This document shows, piece by piece, positions 23,026 through 35,088 of a DNA stretch of 64,000 nucleotides. The stretch covers positions 13,211,958 to 13,275,957 of the forward strand of contig CM068382.1 of the NCBI GenBank assembly GCA_034770075.1. The letters run 5' to 3'. The number at the start of each line of letters is the position of its first letter. The first letter of the stretch is position 1. The notes under the pieces are model-generated. The model made no database searches and was not told the origin of the DNA. It worked only from the letters and a program-made list of their open reading frames with translations. Source of the DNA: Aralia elata (lineage: Eukaryota > Streptophyta > Magnoliopsida > Apiales > Araliaceae). The position numbers were made by a program, and so were the translations under genes.

Positions 23026-24309
23026 TATAATATAAAAGTTTTCTGTTTTATATAAAAAGTTTTCTCTTTTCTAAAACGGCTTGGGTTTTTTTTTCTTCAC
23101 ACTTTCCTTTAAAACAGCTGATATATCATATATATAGCAGTCAAAAAGAATTAACCAAAACCCTAATTCAATTAGAAAAATAAAGTCCGAATTTATATAT
23201 ATTATATCTTAATTAAGTCTTACTTAATTAATATACATATATACAAATTATCCTATTAATTTAAATTCGTAATTTAAATACTATCAATCATATTGACATA
23301 TTTAAATCCTTACAATTTAAATTAATTCTCTTTTAATTACGTTCTAAGTGTGTGACCATATAGGTTATTATTATGTTGGCAATAATTTTAAAATTATATT
23401 ATAAAATTATAAACAGTGAGCAGCATCTAGTAATGCATCAGTGCTACCCAAAGTAATAATAAGATCGGTGATTCGATGCAATCTTTTCGTGATCATGTTT
23501 CAATGTAATTTAATCCTTTTAACCTTGACATCCTAGATTAAACTCGAGCCATGGAATGTGTCATACTCTTCATAATTTAATCTGAGTTTTCTTGATCAAT
23601 GAGTAGACTATATCAAACAAATCACTATTTGAGCATGGTCATGCATTTCATAGTCCTACTCAATCAAGAGGCCTATGGATATTACCCATAATATATAGGA
23701 GGGTTAAATTACATATAGATCAGTCATATTCCTCACACGATTCATGATGTACCCAATAATCACCTTTATTGTCCACCCTATTAAAGGTGACATTTGATAA
23801 TATCAAAGTACATAAATTTTCGTGTAGTAATATAGTGATTTCAGGTCGGAGGATCATTACATCATTGTCACTATGAGAATTACTTATGACACTTTGCATA
23901 ATACTCCACGTAGAATTCTCATGGTGGGTCTGTCCAATACATTGTTCTTTAACATGTACCTATGCATTGACTCAATTTCTCATATATTTATGACCAATGA
24001 GATTTGACCATCAGTCAATCTACATACTAGTCTCAATGTATCATTGTTGTCCCATTAACAATGATACTCGACTAGGGACATTTAAGAGTAATGATACTAA
24101 TTGTAATTACATAATCTCATGTTCAAGTCACATTCTTGAAGCTATATAATTTGTATCATTATTCTAAGGACTTTTATTATGCCAACATTTATATAACACA
24201 ATAAATAAAATCATAATAAAATAATTCATTTATTCAATCAAATATAATATCAAAAGAAATGTTAAGCAATTACATCAAAGAATTGGCCTCTAGGGCATAA
24301 ACTCTAACA
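23026..24309 (-). mobile_element. Ty1/Copia-type LTR sequence, minus strand, left end unresolved
   Basis: On the minus strand it begins TGTTAGAGTTTATGCCCTAG at 24309, a start I recognise from a widespread plant Copia LTR family, followed by conserved blocks such as ATGAGATTATGTAATTAC and GGACAGACCCACCATGAG. The right border is clear; the left is not. The sequence left of the nested Gypsy LTRs (about 16100-17422) carries, on the minus strand, CTATAAATAGGTTGCTCAG like an LTR promoter, so the Copia LTR may continue there and have been split by the solo LTR at 17423-23020. I found no second end or matching target duplication. Confidence 0.55.
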
Positions 24310-25583
24310 GTTACTGTAACAATTATTGAGTTAAAATGCTGTGCAATTGCTACTATATCAATTATTGAATCAATAATGTGAAATACGGTGCAATACCGTG
24401 TGTTACTGTGGAATAACACATGCTACTGTGGAATAACGCGTGCTACTATTCTTTTATTACCAGGTATTTCAATAGTTACAAACGATAATACCGTCGACAA
24501 TTTTTATAAAAAATATTAATACTATCATTTTCAGTATCCGACAATTAGTAGTTATGGGACCTATCGATAATTGGTTATTTCGATGCCGTCGTACTTTACC
24601 AAATATAATATTTCCCGACAGCAAGAATATTTTCTGACAAAAAGAATATTCCCCGACATACTGTTTATCTGATAATTTGCATATATTACTCTTAACTATT
24701 ACATTTTATCAATTAAACATTTTACTGTTTAGAATAATAATCATAAAAAAATAAACTTTTATTTCATAAAAGTCGGAGTCTTACATTAATAATAAAATAT
24801 TGAAATTTTCCGTCTAAATCCAATCCTAAATATCCTATTTTTTATTAGTTGTACTCTTTTTTATTTTTTATTTTTTTTTGTTTTGTAAATAAAGATAAAA
24901 GACTCTTCAGCTATCCGAATGTTTGATTGGAAAAAAATGAAAGTAAAAAAGAATAGGAAGAATAAAGCTTTTAGAAGGTTGCAAATGTGACAAGAAAATT
25001 ATGAAGGCTATTGTGCATGCCCAGTTATAAAAGTTGATGTGGTTCCCTTACGTCTCTAGACTAGCATGCATTGGGGATGTGAGATGGAATGCTTTCTCTG
25101 AATAAAAGTATTTATTATTATTTGAATAAAAGTATTTATTATTATTTTAAGTAGTTTAAAATTTAATATCTATTTATCTTAAATAATTTATTTTTTATAA
25201 TAATTTACCTATAATATCCTTAATATTAATTGTCATATTTCTCTTTTTATGCATATTTATGGAGTATCACTAATCATGTGCAGAAAAATTATACAATTAA
25301 ATGAGAATTTAAATATGAATAATTTTGTCATTTTATTCTTTTTCTTAATATGCCCAAAAAGTCAATTATGACTTTTTTTAAATTTTTTATCATTTGAGAT
25401 AAAAAATTTAAGACCCTAATATTATCTTAATTAAAATAAGAACGATTTTTTTTGTCAATTTTAAAATTACATATATATTATTATTTTTAAATTATAAAAT
25501 AAAATAAAAAGTCTAATATACTATTATTTTTATTCTTAATTAATTAAATTCTCTCCTGTTATTGTGTTTTTGTAGCTGGTAAC
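24310..25583. other. AT-rich spacer with short repeats
   Basis: No gene. It contains a short tandem TGCTACTGTGGAATAAC (about 24400-24440), a duplicated TGAATAAAAGTATTTATTAT at about 25100-25145, and at 25130-25400 a dispersed repeat whose relative lies at 35935-36190 inside MOB1 intron 1. Confidence 0.65.
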
Positions 25584-27304
25584 TGTAATTCTATGGATAA
25601 GCATACCTAGAGGGGGATGAATAGGTGTAATTTGTATTTAGTGAACAACAGTGATAAATTTTCAAAATGACTTTCTGCAGGAAATTCAGACAGTGATACC
25701 GTGTCTGAATTGGTGTCTGAATTAGTATATGTTCTTCGTGATGATATGAACAGACAGTTATACCCTGTCTGAATTGGTGTCTGAATTAGTGTACATTCAA
25801 GAACAATAAAAGTAATTCAGAACAGAATAAAACAAGAGATCACACCAAGATTTTTACGTGGTTCAGCCCTTAAACCTTTAGTCTATCGGCCTACATCCAC
25901 GTCCAATATCAACTGGTATTGGAGACTCTTTTATTAATCAATTTGGTTTACAATTAAACCCCTTTACAAAACAAGTTCTACAAACTTTGAGTACAAATAC
26001 TCCCTGTGCACCTCTGCACCCTTAGACACCTATGCCTTCTTGAACTTTCTTGTAAAGACCCTAATCCAAACCTGATTAGAAAACACTAGACTAACCACTT
26101 AGTCTATCAACTGTTTATAGAATTTATTAAAAGATAATAACAAAATAAATTATGATCAAAGCAATCATTATATCAACAATATAAGGCTCTATTAATATGC
26201 AATGATCAAAGAGTTGGATAAAGATATCACTAGTTTAAGCACAATGAATGCAAGCTGAAATTAATTGATACTTGATGTAGCACAACAGCTTGGAATGATT
26301 TCTTCACAAGGAAAAATAAAATAGTTCTTTTCAAGTGCTTGTGAAGAAAAGAGATTATCAAAATATAATTCTTAGTAGTTCTTAATCTCTTAATGTATAT
26401 GAAAAGAGAATTTCAAGATGTATAATTTGTTCTGCGTATTCTTCTCTCTTACCTTGCTAGAGCCACAGCTAGTCAGATTTATAGGAGGGAATATTCTAGC
26501 CGTTGGCTATTGAGAGAGAGTGACCGAGTGAGAGAGGCAGAAAAATGTTGTTCAATATTTTCTACCGTTGGTAATGAAGGTAAACCACAAAAGGAATTAA
26601 GTGGGGAATCATGTGATGATGATGGGCAACATAATATATTCTCTGCACAACACATGGACAGAGCATGAGACTTGATTAATTTTATTTAAAACAAGAGAAT
26701 GATCTGGCGGTATGGAGGGAAGTATTGGGAAACCTTACTCTTTTAGATCATTAAACAAACCTCCCCATGAATGGATGTTCGGCAGCTTCAAATAAAATCT
26801 TTTAATGGGCAACCTAGGAATGATTACTATAATGTGATATCATCCCAAAATATTAGGAGACATGGAGGAAGGAATATATCAGATAGTGCAACCATGTATC
26901 ATTATACTAAAGTCATTAAAATAAAAACATTCCCACCCATCATCAACTGTTGGAATAATGGGCAACATGGATAATACTTATATTCATTCTAAGGCAACCT
27001 TGGAAGAATAAAATAACATTCAAAACAAAACCTACCCATGTTAGGAAACTTTGGTATACTTAATTAGCATTAAAAAACATTCATACACATGATATGAGAT
27101 GTGGGAGAAGTGGACGGATGAGACAATAATGTATTCAAGAATCATGCTGAAAATGTGCAAGGATGAGCAATACTAAATTGATTCCATGTACTAGCAATAA
27201 TCAAGTGAAAAATGAGGAAACCAATTAGCTAAATATTATTTTCATGCAAATAAATATTAGAAAGTAACTTGTCATCATTAAAACCAAAATACCATAAATC
27301 AACA
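25584..27304 (-). mobile_element. 3' LTR of SIRE-like Copia element
   Basis: Nearly identical to 30415-32549 apart from a 383-bp MITE plus its duplicated target and an 18-bp indel in the other copy. On the minus strand it runs from TGTTGATTTATGG (27304) to GAATTACA (25584). The polypurine tract lies directly outside at 27305-27320. The 5 bp outside (GTAAC, 25579-25583) pair with GTTAC at 32550-32554 as a target duplication with one change. High LTR identity indicates a recent insertion. Confidence 0.92.
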
Positions 27305-27330
27305 TTCTCCCCCTTTTTGATGATGACAAC
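27305..27330 (-). other. Copia polypurine tract (with a second copy near 27405-27425)
   Basis: Minus strand reads GTCATCATCAAAAAGGGGGA then GAA and the LTR start TGTTG, the standard end of SIRE-like Copia elements. A similar tract, GTTGATGACAAAGGGGGAGA, occurs about 100 bp further inside, with other C-runs (plus strand) between them, so the 3' signature is repeated. Confidence 0.8.
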
Positions 27331-30300
27331 CTATAATATATAAACTTCCCCTAAATATATTTTGCTCCCCCTGAATTATTGCACCTGCATATCAATTTAG
27401 ATATCTCTCCCCCTTTGTCATCAACAAAAAATAATTCATAAGAATTATTTAAACTCATATAGATTATCTCTCCCTATATGATTATGCATATTTAAGATCA
27501 ATAAATACTATGATCATAAAAACTGTCAACATAACCAATAAACAACTTAGCATGAATAGAATGCACACAGGTTTAAACAGTTTTTCATGTCCCATCATTA
27601 ATCATACCGCAGAGCCATCAAAACAAATAATCAGACCCATCAGACTCACTTTAGTTCATCATAATTCAAAACCAAATCAAATTAGTTTGCCCCCATAACC
27701 TCCAATACCAATTTACCAATACCAGTTTTCAAAACCAAATTAAGTCATTAATTTGCCTCCATTTGTCAATACCAAAAATAGTTCATAAGAAACATTTAAA
27801 GCCATATAGATTATCTCTTCTCTTTTCATTATTACCTTTGAGTTCATTTCTATTTTATGAACTGTTCTTGAAACAACAGTCTTTCCATCACCTCACAAGT
27901 ACATTAGAGACCTAACTCCCAGTTAACCTCTCTAAGACTCTGGTCTTGGTCAAAGGAATACTCGTCTTTCTCACAGGTACATAAAAAAAACTAACTCACC
28001 TTTTTCAAGACAAGATTAGAACATAAATGTTTCCAAAAAGGGAAAGGGACACAACAAAGACCCTTGGGCTTTCTAGATCCTACTAAAAATATTTTAATAA
28101 CTTTCCAAAAATATCCCTGATTACCATATATTTTATTTTTGAATTTTGGAAGCCATAATTTGAAAGATAAAAATATTAAGCACGAAATAACCATAATATC
28201 AAGCCCAAATGTACACATATGAATGTTATGCACAAATAGTTATGCCCAATTCTCTTCTTAAAGTGCAAAAACGTTCTTTGCATAAAGGTTTTGTAAAAAT
28301 GTCAGCAGATGATGCTCAGTTGGGACAAATACAATCTTAATTAATCTTTTAGCAACATTATCTCTTAGAAAATGATGTTTAACCTCAATATGTTTAATAA
28401 GAGAATGAAGCATAGGATTTTGTTTTGGAATATCTATTGCACTAGTATTGTCACCCAAAATAGACACATTTTCACATATATTAGTAAGATCATGCAAAGA
28501 TTGAATCATCCATAAAATGTGTGAACAACAACTACCTGCTATTCACATTTTCATCAAGTTTATTTTTAAAAACCCATTTTGTACCAATTATAGAAGCATC
28601 ATTAGGAGGTTTAACTAAATCCCATACCTGACATCTTTTGAATTGGTTCAATTCTTCTTGCATGGCGATTGTCCAATTTTCATCTTGAATTGCTTCCTTG
28701 GCATTTTTTAGTTCTATTTTTGAGAGAAAAAAGTTATGGATGATCTTGGAAGCCTCACAGTGGGCAATTGTTCTTCAGGTTCAGGCTCTGGAATGTCAAG
28801 TTCTGCATCTGACTGTTCGTCTGACTTTTCTTCTAATGCAGACGGGTCTAGCTATCTGGATTTAAGTGTCTGCATGTCTGAGTTTCCTTCTAAAATGGAC
28901 GAGTCAGGCTGTCTGGATTTAAATGTCTGCATGTCTGAGTTTTCTTCTAAAACAGACGGCTCTGGTTGTCTGTTTTCAACTGTCTGTTTTGGTTTATCTG
29001 TTTTTCCTTCTAAAGCAGACGACTGAAACTGTCTGAATCGATCTGTCTGTTTACCACTAATTTTTTTTTCTTCAGAATCCTCATTTTCTTGTTTTGATAT
29101 CTCACAGTTAAATTCATCAAATATAACATGCACAGATTCTTCAACCTTATATTTATCAAGATTATAGACCCTATATGCCTTACTATGCAATGAATAACCA
29201 AGAAGGATAGATCTAATAAATACTCTACTTAAAACATAACAGGATGTACTTACAAATTCTGCCAAATAATCTTTTGGCAACTTACTCTTTCAAAGTAAAG
29301 TACTCTCCTTTTTGACCTAGAGACATCTGCAAAACAAACAAGTAGTCTCCATCCTTTTGGTACCCAAATCTCCTTGGGTCCTTTTGGGTTAGTAGCATAT
29401 AAATCACATTTCTTTACCCAAATTTGTTTTATTCTAATTTTATTGCAATTAGAATCAAAATGACCTTTAAAACCACATTTTTTGCAAGTAACAAATGGTG
29501 AACAATAAAGTGGTTTATGCCTTGATTTACTATTAATCATTCTAGATTTACTTATTAGATTTATAATCAACATTTGAAACATGATTATATCCAATTCCTT
29601 GTTTCTCAATGCTAGACTTTTGTACCCCTAACATAAGGTTCTCTTCCCCTTACACAAATTTAGCAAGATCAATTTCTGCATTTGTTACATTATCATCATG
29701 TTGCACATACATCATTTTTCTATCATTAAAAGCATCTATGCAAGAATCTCTCTTATTCAAATTTTCTTTTAAGATTTCATTTTCTTTTTTAAGAAACTCA
29801 TTTCCTTTTCTCTCTTCGATAAGAGACTCGACTTCATTCACTAGCTCATTTACGCAACTCTTAAAATAGGCAGTTTTCTTTTTGAGTTATTGATTTTCAG
29901 TTTGTAAACAAAGATAATCAGACATAGTTATTTCAAGAGTTTCATTAAAATGAAAATTGTTTACCTCAATGTGATTATCAGCTTCATTATCATAACAGTT
30001 GAATTGATCTTCAAACTTTTCATGACAATCAAGATAGTGTCCCACATTTCTTTTGTTGTGTTTCACGATGATACTTTATCAATTTCAGCTTGGACCATTC
30101 CGCTCAGCAGGGTATTCATAGCTTTCGAGTCGAAAGATAACATATATGATTCATTAGCGTCCATCTCCATGGGTGTTTTGTTCTGCCATCATCATGCCTT
30201 GGAATGACGGGTCCGTTGTCAACCACCCACCATTCCCATGGATTCCTGCTAAGATATATCTTCATTCTGAATTTTCATAAGTTGAAGTTTTCACTACCGA

Positions 30301-30394
30301 GCAACAATGGTGGTCTGCTTGAGAACCGTCCTTCTTGAAAATTTAGGTGTGCCATAGGATCTTACCCTACAGTCAGCAAAGACAATGTTAGTAG

Positions 30395-30414
30395 AGCCAA
30401 GCTCTGATACCAAA
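30395..30414 (-). other. Copia primer binding site
   Basis: Minus strand reads TTTGGTATCAGAGCTTGGCT directly after the 5' LTR end, a standard initiator-Met tRNA primer site. It fixes the element's orientation as minus. Confidence 0.9.
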
Positions 30415-32549
30415 TGTAATTCTATGGATAAGCACACCTAGAGGGGGGGGGGTGAATAGGTGTAATTTGTATTTAGTGAACAACAGTGATAAATTTTCAA
30501 AATGACTTTCTGCAGGAAATTCAGACAGTGATACCCTGTCTGAATTGGTGTCTGAATTAGTATATGTTCTTCGTGATGATATGAACAGACAGTTATACCC
30601 TGTCTGAATTGGTGTCTGAATTAGTGTACATTCAAGAACAATAAAAGTAATTCAGAACAGAATAAAACAAGAGATCACACCAAGATTTTTACGTGGTTCA
30701 GCCCTTAAACCTTTAGTCTATCGGCCTACATCCACGTCCAATATCAACTGGTATTGGAGACTCTTTTATTAATCAATTTGGTTTACAATTAAACCCCTTT
30801 ACAAAACAAGTTCTACAAACTTTGAGTACAAATACTCCCTAAACACCTCTGCTCCCTGTGCACCTCTGCACCCTTAGGCACCTATGCCTTCTTGAACTTT
30901 CTTGTAAAGAACCTAATCCAAACCTGATTAGAAAACACTAGACTAACCACTTAGTCTATCAACTGTTTATAGAATTTATTAAAAGATAATAACAAAATAA
31001 ATTATGATCAAAGCAATAATTATATCAACAATATAAGGCTCTATTAATATGCAATGATCAAAGAGTTGGATAAAGATATCACTAGTTTAAGCACAATGAA
31101 TGCAAGCTGAAATTAATTGATACTTGATGTAGCACAGCAGCTTGGAATGATTTCTTCACAAGAAAAAATAAAATAGTTCTTTTTAAGTGCTTGTGAAGAA
31201 AAGAGATTATCAAAATATAATTCTTAGTAGTTCTTAATCTCTTAATGTATATGAAAAGAGAATTTCAAGATGTATAATTTGTTCTGCGTATTCTTCTCTC
31301 TTACCTTGCTAGAGCCACAACTAGTGAGATTTATAGGAGGGAATATTCTAGCCGTTGGCTATTGAGAGAGAGTGACCGAGTGAGAGAGGCAGAAAAATGT
31401 TGTTCAATGTTTTCTACCGTTGGTAATGAAGGTAAACCACAAAAGGAATTAAGTGGGGAATCATGTGATGATGATGGGCAACATAATATATTCTCTGCAC
31501 AACACATGGACAGAGCATGGGACTTGATTAATTTTATTTAAAACAAGAGAATGATCTGGGCGGTATGGAGGGAAGTATTGGGAAACCTTACTCTTTTAGA
31601 TCATTAAACAAACCTCCCCATGAATGGATGTTCGGCAGCTTCAAATAAAATCTTTTAATGGGCAACCTAGGAATGATTACTATAATGTGATATTATCCCA
31701 AAATATTAGGAGACATGGAGGAAGGAATATATCAGACAATAATTCTAGGGGGACATTTTTTTGTGGACATTCTAGCGACATTTTTTTTTTTTTTTTTTTG
31801 GTTTTTTTTTTTGGTTTTTTTTTTGGTTATGACTTCAAAATAATTTATATGATTTATTGGTACAAAAATTTTCAAAAAAAAACAGTGATTTAGGTGTGAT
31901 TTGGATACATATACAAAACAGTGTTGTACAGTCTGTACAACACTGTTTTGTATATATATCCAAATCACACCTAAATCACTGTTTTTTTTTTAAATTTTTG
32001 TTCCAATAAATCATATAAATTATTTGGGACTCATAACAAAAAAAAAAAACCAAAAAAAAAAAAAAAAAAAAAAAATGTCGCCAGAAATGTCAATTGGCAA
32101 TGTCGCTGTAGAAGGGCTCTATATCAGATAGTGCAACCATGTATCATTATACTAAAGTCATTAAAATAAAAACATTCCCACCCATCATCAACTGTTGGAA
32201 TAATGGGCAACATGGATAATACTTATATTCATTCTAAGGCAACCTTGGAAGAATAAAATAACATTCAAAACAAAACCTACCCATGTTAGGAAACTTTGGT
32301 ATACTTAATTAGCATTAAAAAATATTCATACACATGATATGAGATGTGGGAGAAGTGGACGGATGAGACAATAATGTATTCAAGAATCATGCTGAAAATG
32401 TGCAAGGATGAGCAATACTAAATTGATTCCATGTACTAGCAATAATCAAGTGAAAAATGAGGAAACCAATTAGCTAAATATTATTTTCATGCAAATAAAT
32501 ATTAGAAAGTAACTTGTCATCATTAAAACCAAAATACCATAAATCAACC
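30415..32549 (-). mobile_element. 5' LTR of SIRE-like Copia element, carrying a MITE
   Basis: Pairs with 25584-27304. It is 414 bp longer because of the MITE at 31737-32119, its 9-bp target duplication and small indels, including an 18-bp extra AAACACCTCTGCTCCCTG-type copy near 30840. The primer site lies next to its left end (30395-30414). The outer border has one substitution relative to the expected terminal CAACA, followed by GTTAC. Confidence 0.92.
31737..32119. mobile_element. MULE-type foldback MITE with 9-bp target duplication
   Basis: Comparing the two Copia LTRs gives exact borders: 383 bp inserted with the 9-bp duplication TATATCAGA (31728-31736 and 32120-32128). A 9-bp duplication is typical of Mutator-like elements. 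The terminal regions are inverted: TTCTAGGGGGACATTTTT on the left, TTCTACAGCGACATT on the reverse right, both followed by GCGACATTTTTT. The inner part (31835-32035) is an almost perfect inverted repeat, so the whole element can fold into one long hairpin with its loop at about 31931-31933. It is present in one LTR only, so it came after the Copia insertion. Frames at 31624-31968 are chance frames in this palindrome. Confidence 0.92.
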
Positions 32550-32853
32550 GTTACAACTTCACTAAATAGATACTATTCTTTGATAAAAATTTACAGCTTG
32601 GGCTATTTAATAAAATGACAAAAGACAAATATTGAAAAGATATGGGCCATTGACCCTCCAAAAAAACAAAAGTTATAACGCAATAATTTTCTAAATATAT
32701 ATTTGTCTGGACCAAAACTGCAAATTGGATGGGACTTAATTCTATTCCATTTTTGACTTAATTCTCCCTCACTTCTTCCTTATTTCCAGCTAATTGCATC
32801 AAATTGATAGCCACCGCCCACATCCTCACTTTTAGAGAATCTCGCTATATATA

Positions 32854-33305
32854 CTCCATCTGTTTTTAAAATATTATCGTTTTAGGGAGTAATTTTTGTT
32901 TCAAAAAGATTGACGTTTTGAGTTTATCAATGCAGATGCAGTATTTTTTTTCAACTTTACCTTTATTTAAAGTTTTCTCCTACTTAATGGGTTTTCTCAA
33001 AAAAAAAAAAAAAACAAAACCCTTCTTGGTTGTTGAAACGTCCTTACAAATCCCTTTCCTTCCCAATGTTTCATCTTCATAATCTCATGGCTAGTCATCA
33101 GTGTTTTCTACTTCCCTTTCAAAAACTCTTTTTCTTCATACAAACTTAATTGGATGGTAGTATACTCTTTTTTGGAATCTACAAAGTTAATAATTGGTTG
33201 AGATAATTAAATTAAGAGTAATATAGTATTTTTTATAGGGAGTAGTTGCATTCCTTAATTTACGTGAATTAATCTTAAACGATAATCTTTTAGGAACAGA
33301 GAGAG
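32854..33305. mobile_element. Stowaway-like MITE
   Basis: Flanked by TA and bounded by inverted ends CTCCATCTGTTTTT (left) and CTCTCTCTGTTCCT (reverse right), close to the Stowaway/Tc1-mariner consensus CTCCCTCYGT. Length 452 bp. The inside is non-coding and contains a poly-A tract at 33000. Confidence 0.75.
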
Positions 33306-33719
33306 TATATATATGTCCAAAATGTAATAAATTAATATAAGCACCCAATGATTACCCAGGTAACCTTGAGAAAAATTCCATAAAATCACCAACCATATCT
33401 ATAACAAAATAATTGAAGCTAGGGTGACACAAGTTAACATATTTTACCTGCAAAATTTGTAATCAGGGATCAAGTATTCTAATTGTATTGTAATTAATAG
33501 TTTATGCGTGAGGGATATATATATATATATATTAATGTTTAGGGCTCACCAGATACGTAGTGGATATATAACTTGTGTACCTCAGTATATGAATTTTTTT
33601 TTTATATTTTAATAAAATTTAATTGTACAAATGAAAAAAATAGAAAAATATAAAATTATATAATTTTTTTTAATTAAATTTTGAGGATGTAGAATACCAT
33701 TAATACAACCGTTAAAAAT

Positions 33720-33795
33720 AAGTATATTTTTTACGACTATTTTTATTACTATGAAGTTATTGACACATTGAATGATAATGGCTTGGATATATGAT

Positions 33796-33842
<47 letters not shown>

Positions 33843-33895
33843 ATAAAAATAACTTCATAGTAATAAAAATAAAATTTAAGTCGTAAAAAAATATA
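33720..33895. repeat. Inverted repeat folded around a (TA)n microsatellite
   Basis: AGTATATTTTTTACGAC and TTTTTATTACTATGAAGTTAT at 33720-33762 are mirrored in reverse complement at 33841-33895, with about 20 TA units at 33799-33838 near the middle. It can form a cruciform. It may be another small MITE, but no clear target duplication was found. Confidence 0.7.
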
Positions 33896-33896
33896 C

Positions 33897-34071
33897 TATG
33901 TCATTATTGCATCACTAAACAATGTAATTATTGCATTACTAAACAATGTACTATGTCATTTTTTTTTGAATAATAATATAATTATTGCATTACTAAACAA
34001 TGTACTATGTCATTTTTTTTGAAAAAAAATATAATTATTGCATTACTAAACAATGTACTATGTCATCTTTT
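33897..34071. repeat. 54-55 bp minisatellite
   Basis: Three full copies and a partial one of a unit containing ATTGCATTACTAAACAATGT, ACTATGTCATTTTTTTTGAA and AATATAATT. It lies immediately next to the inverted repeat at 33720-33895. Confidence 0.85.
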
Positions 34072-34367
34072 TGGACAGTGAAGGAGTACTTAATTATTTT
34101 TATTTTTTGTTTTGTGAACAGCCAAAAAAAGGGGTGGAAATTTTATTCATTAATGAAAATATGATTTTACAGCTTACATACACGGCTGGAAAATTTAATT
34201 AATGAAAACAGGATACAAGAAAGTTAATTAGCTAAACCATGGGCATGCCTATTAGTTGTACTACTTATTTATCTTTGATTAGTTTATCTTGTTTTTCATA
34301 TATCTACAATTAATTTTTTTTTTCTTCTCTTTTTCAATATCAATTGTACTATACGGAGTACTATTTA

Positions 34368-34775
34368 CTCCGTTCGTTTCAAAATTGAGATATATTTAAA
34401 AAATAACGAATATATAAAATTATAAATAGAAAACAATGGTTAAAATAATTTTGCATGTTTTGTAGATATATATTTCTCTGTTAAGAATAATTGACATTTT
34501 AGTGTCAAGCACATTAAAAATATAATAAATATTTTGTCTAATTAATTAAATTGGGTATAAATTATCAATATTATCCTTTTAAAAATAAGATGAAAGAGAA
34601 AAGAGTGAAATTTATTTTGTTAGAGTAAATTAATTCAAAATAAGAGGAAAAATAAATTTGTATTTGATATTTATGGATAATTTTGAGAAATCAAATAAGC
34701 AACTTTCCTTTAAAATTAACAAGCCACGTACAAAAAGGAACAAAAATTAACACAATTAAAAAGGAAGCCAGGGAG
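34368..34775. mobile_element. Possible second Stowaway-like MITE upstream of MOB1
   Basis: Starts TA-CTCCGTTCGTTTC at 34366 and ends in reverse complement as CTCCCTGGCTTCC before TA at 34776-34777, about 300 bp upstream of the MOB1 start codon. The terminal match is weaker than in the first MITE, so the borders are tentative. Confidence 0.5.
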
Positions 34776-34945
34776 TAAAAACATATAAAAATTATGAATA
34801 AAGATCCTGAGGGAGAATCGGCCAGGTGGGCTGGCAATGGCAAAGAGAGAAGAAGAGCTGGCTGGTTGTGGGCAAATGTTAGAGAGAGAAAGAATGCCAG
34901 TCTGTCATATAATTAACCTCCCCTATCTTTCTCTTTCCACCTCTG

Positions 34946-34953
34946 TATATATA
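34946..34953 (+). promoter_or_regulatory. Candidate TATA box of the MOB1 gene
   Basis: TATATATA in CCTCTGTATATATACATACA, about 140 bp before the start codon and after a GA-rich stretch. A TA/GATA microsatellite follows at 34968-34995, so the exact core element is uncertain. Confidence 0.4.
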
Positions 34954-35088
34954 CATACAGCCAGTGATATATATATATATATATAGATAGATATAGACAA
35001 ATACACATAAACCCTTCATTTTTTTCTTCAAAATTGGGTCCCCAGCTTCTCATTTTGTTTGAATTCTTAGAGAATTGGCTTCATAATC

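Larger units (their letters stand above)
27305..30414 (-). pseudogene. Decayed Copia gag-pol interior with large deletions
   Basis: Read right to left: gag N-terminal part at about 30170-29640 (SFDSKAMNTLLSGM, KEMWDTI) with a stop; a CCHC zinc knuckle CKKCGFKGHFDSNC and the following KQIWVKK / GPKEIWVPK linker at 29609-29300; then an abrupt jump to the integrase-RT linker at 29280-28850 (AYRVYNLDKYKVEESVHVIF); the RT start at 28700-28555 (MQEELNQFKRCQVWDL, IIGTKWVFKNKL); and then directly the RNase H end at 28509-28258 (DNTSAIDIPKQNP, KHIEVKHHFLRD, FVPTEHHL). Protease, nearly all of integrase and the RT catalytic core are missing. The interior is about 3.1 kb where intact relatives have several more kb, so this copy cannot move on its own. 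27330-28230 is an untranslated or decayed 3' region. Confidence 0.85.

Noticed and set aside
28736..29026. Plus-strand Ser/Asp-rich repeat-like protein
   Set aside because: It is the mirror of the minus-strand Copia linker region, whose frame carries the recognised motifs.
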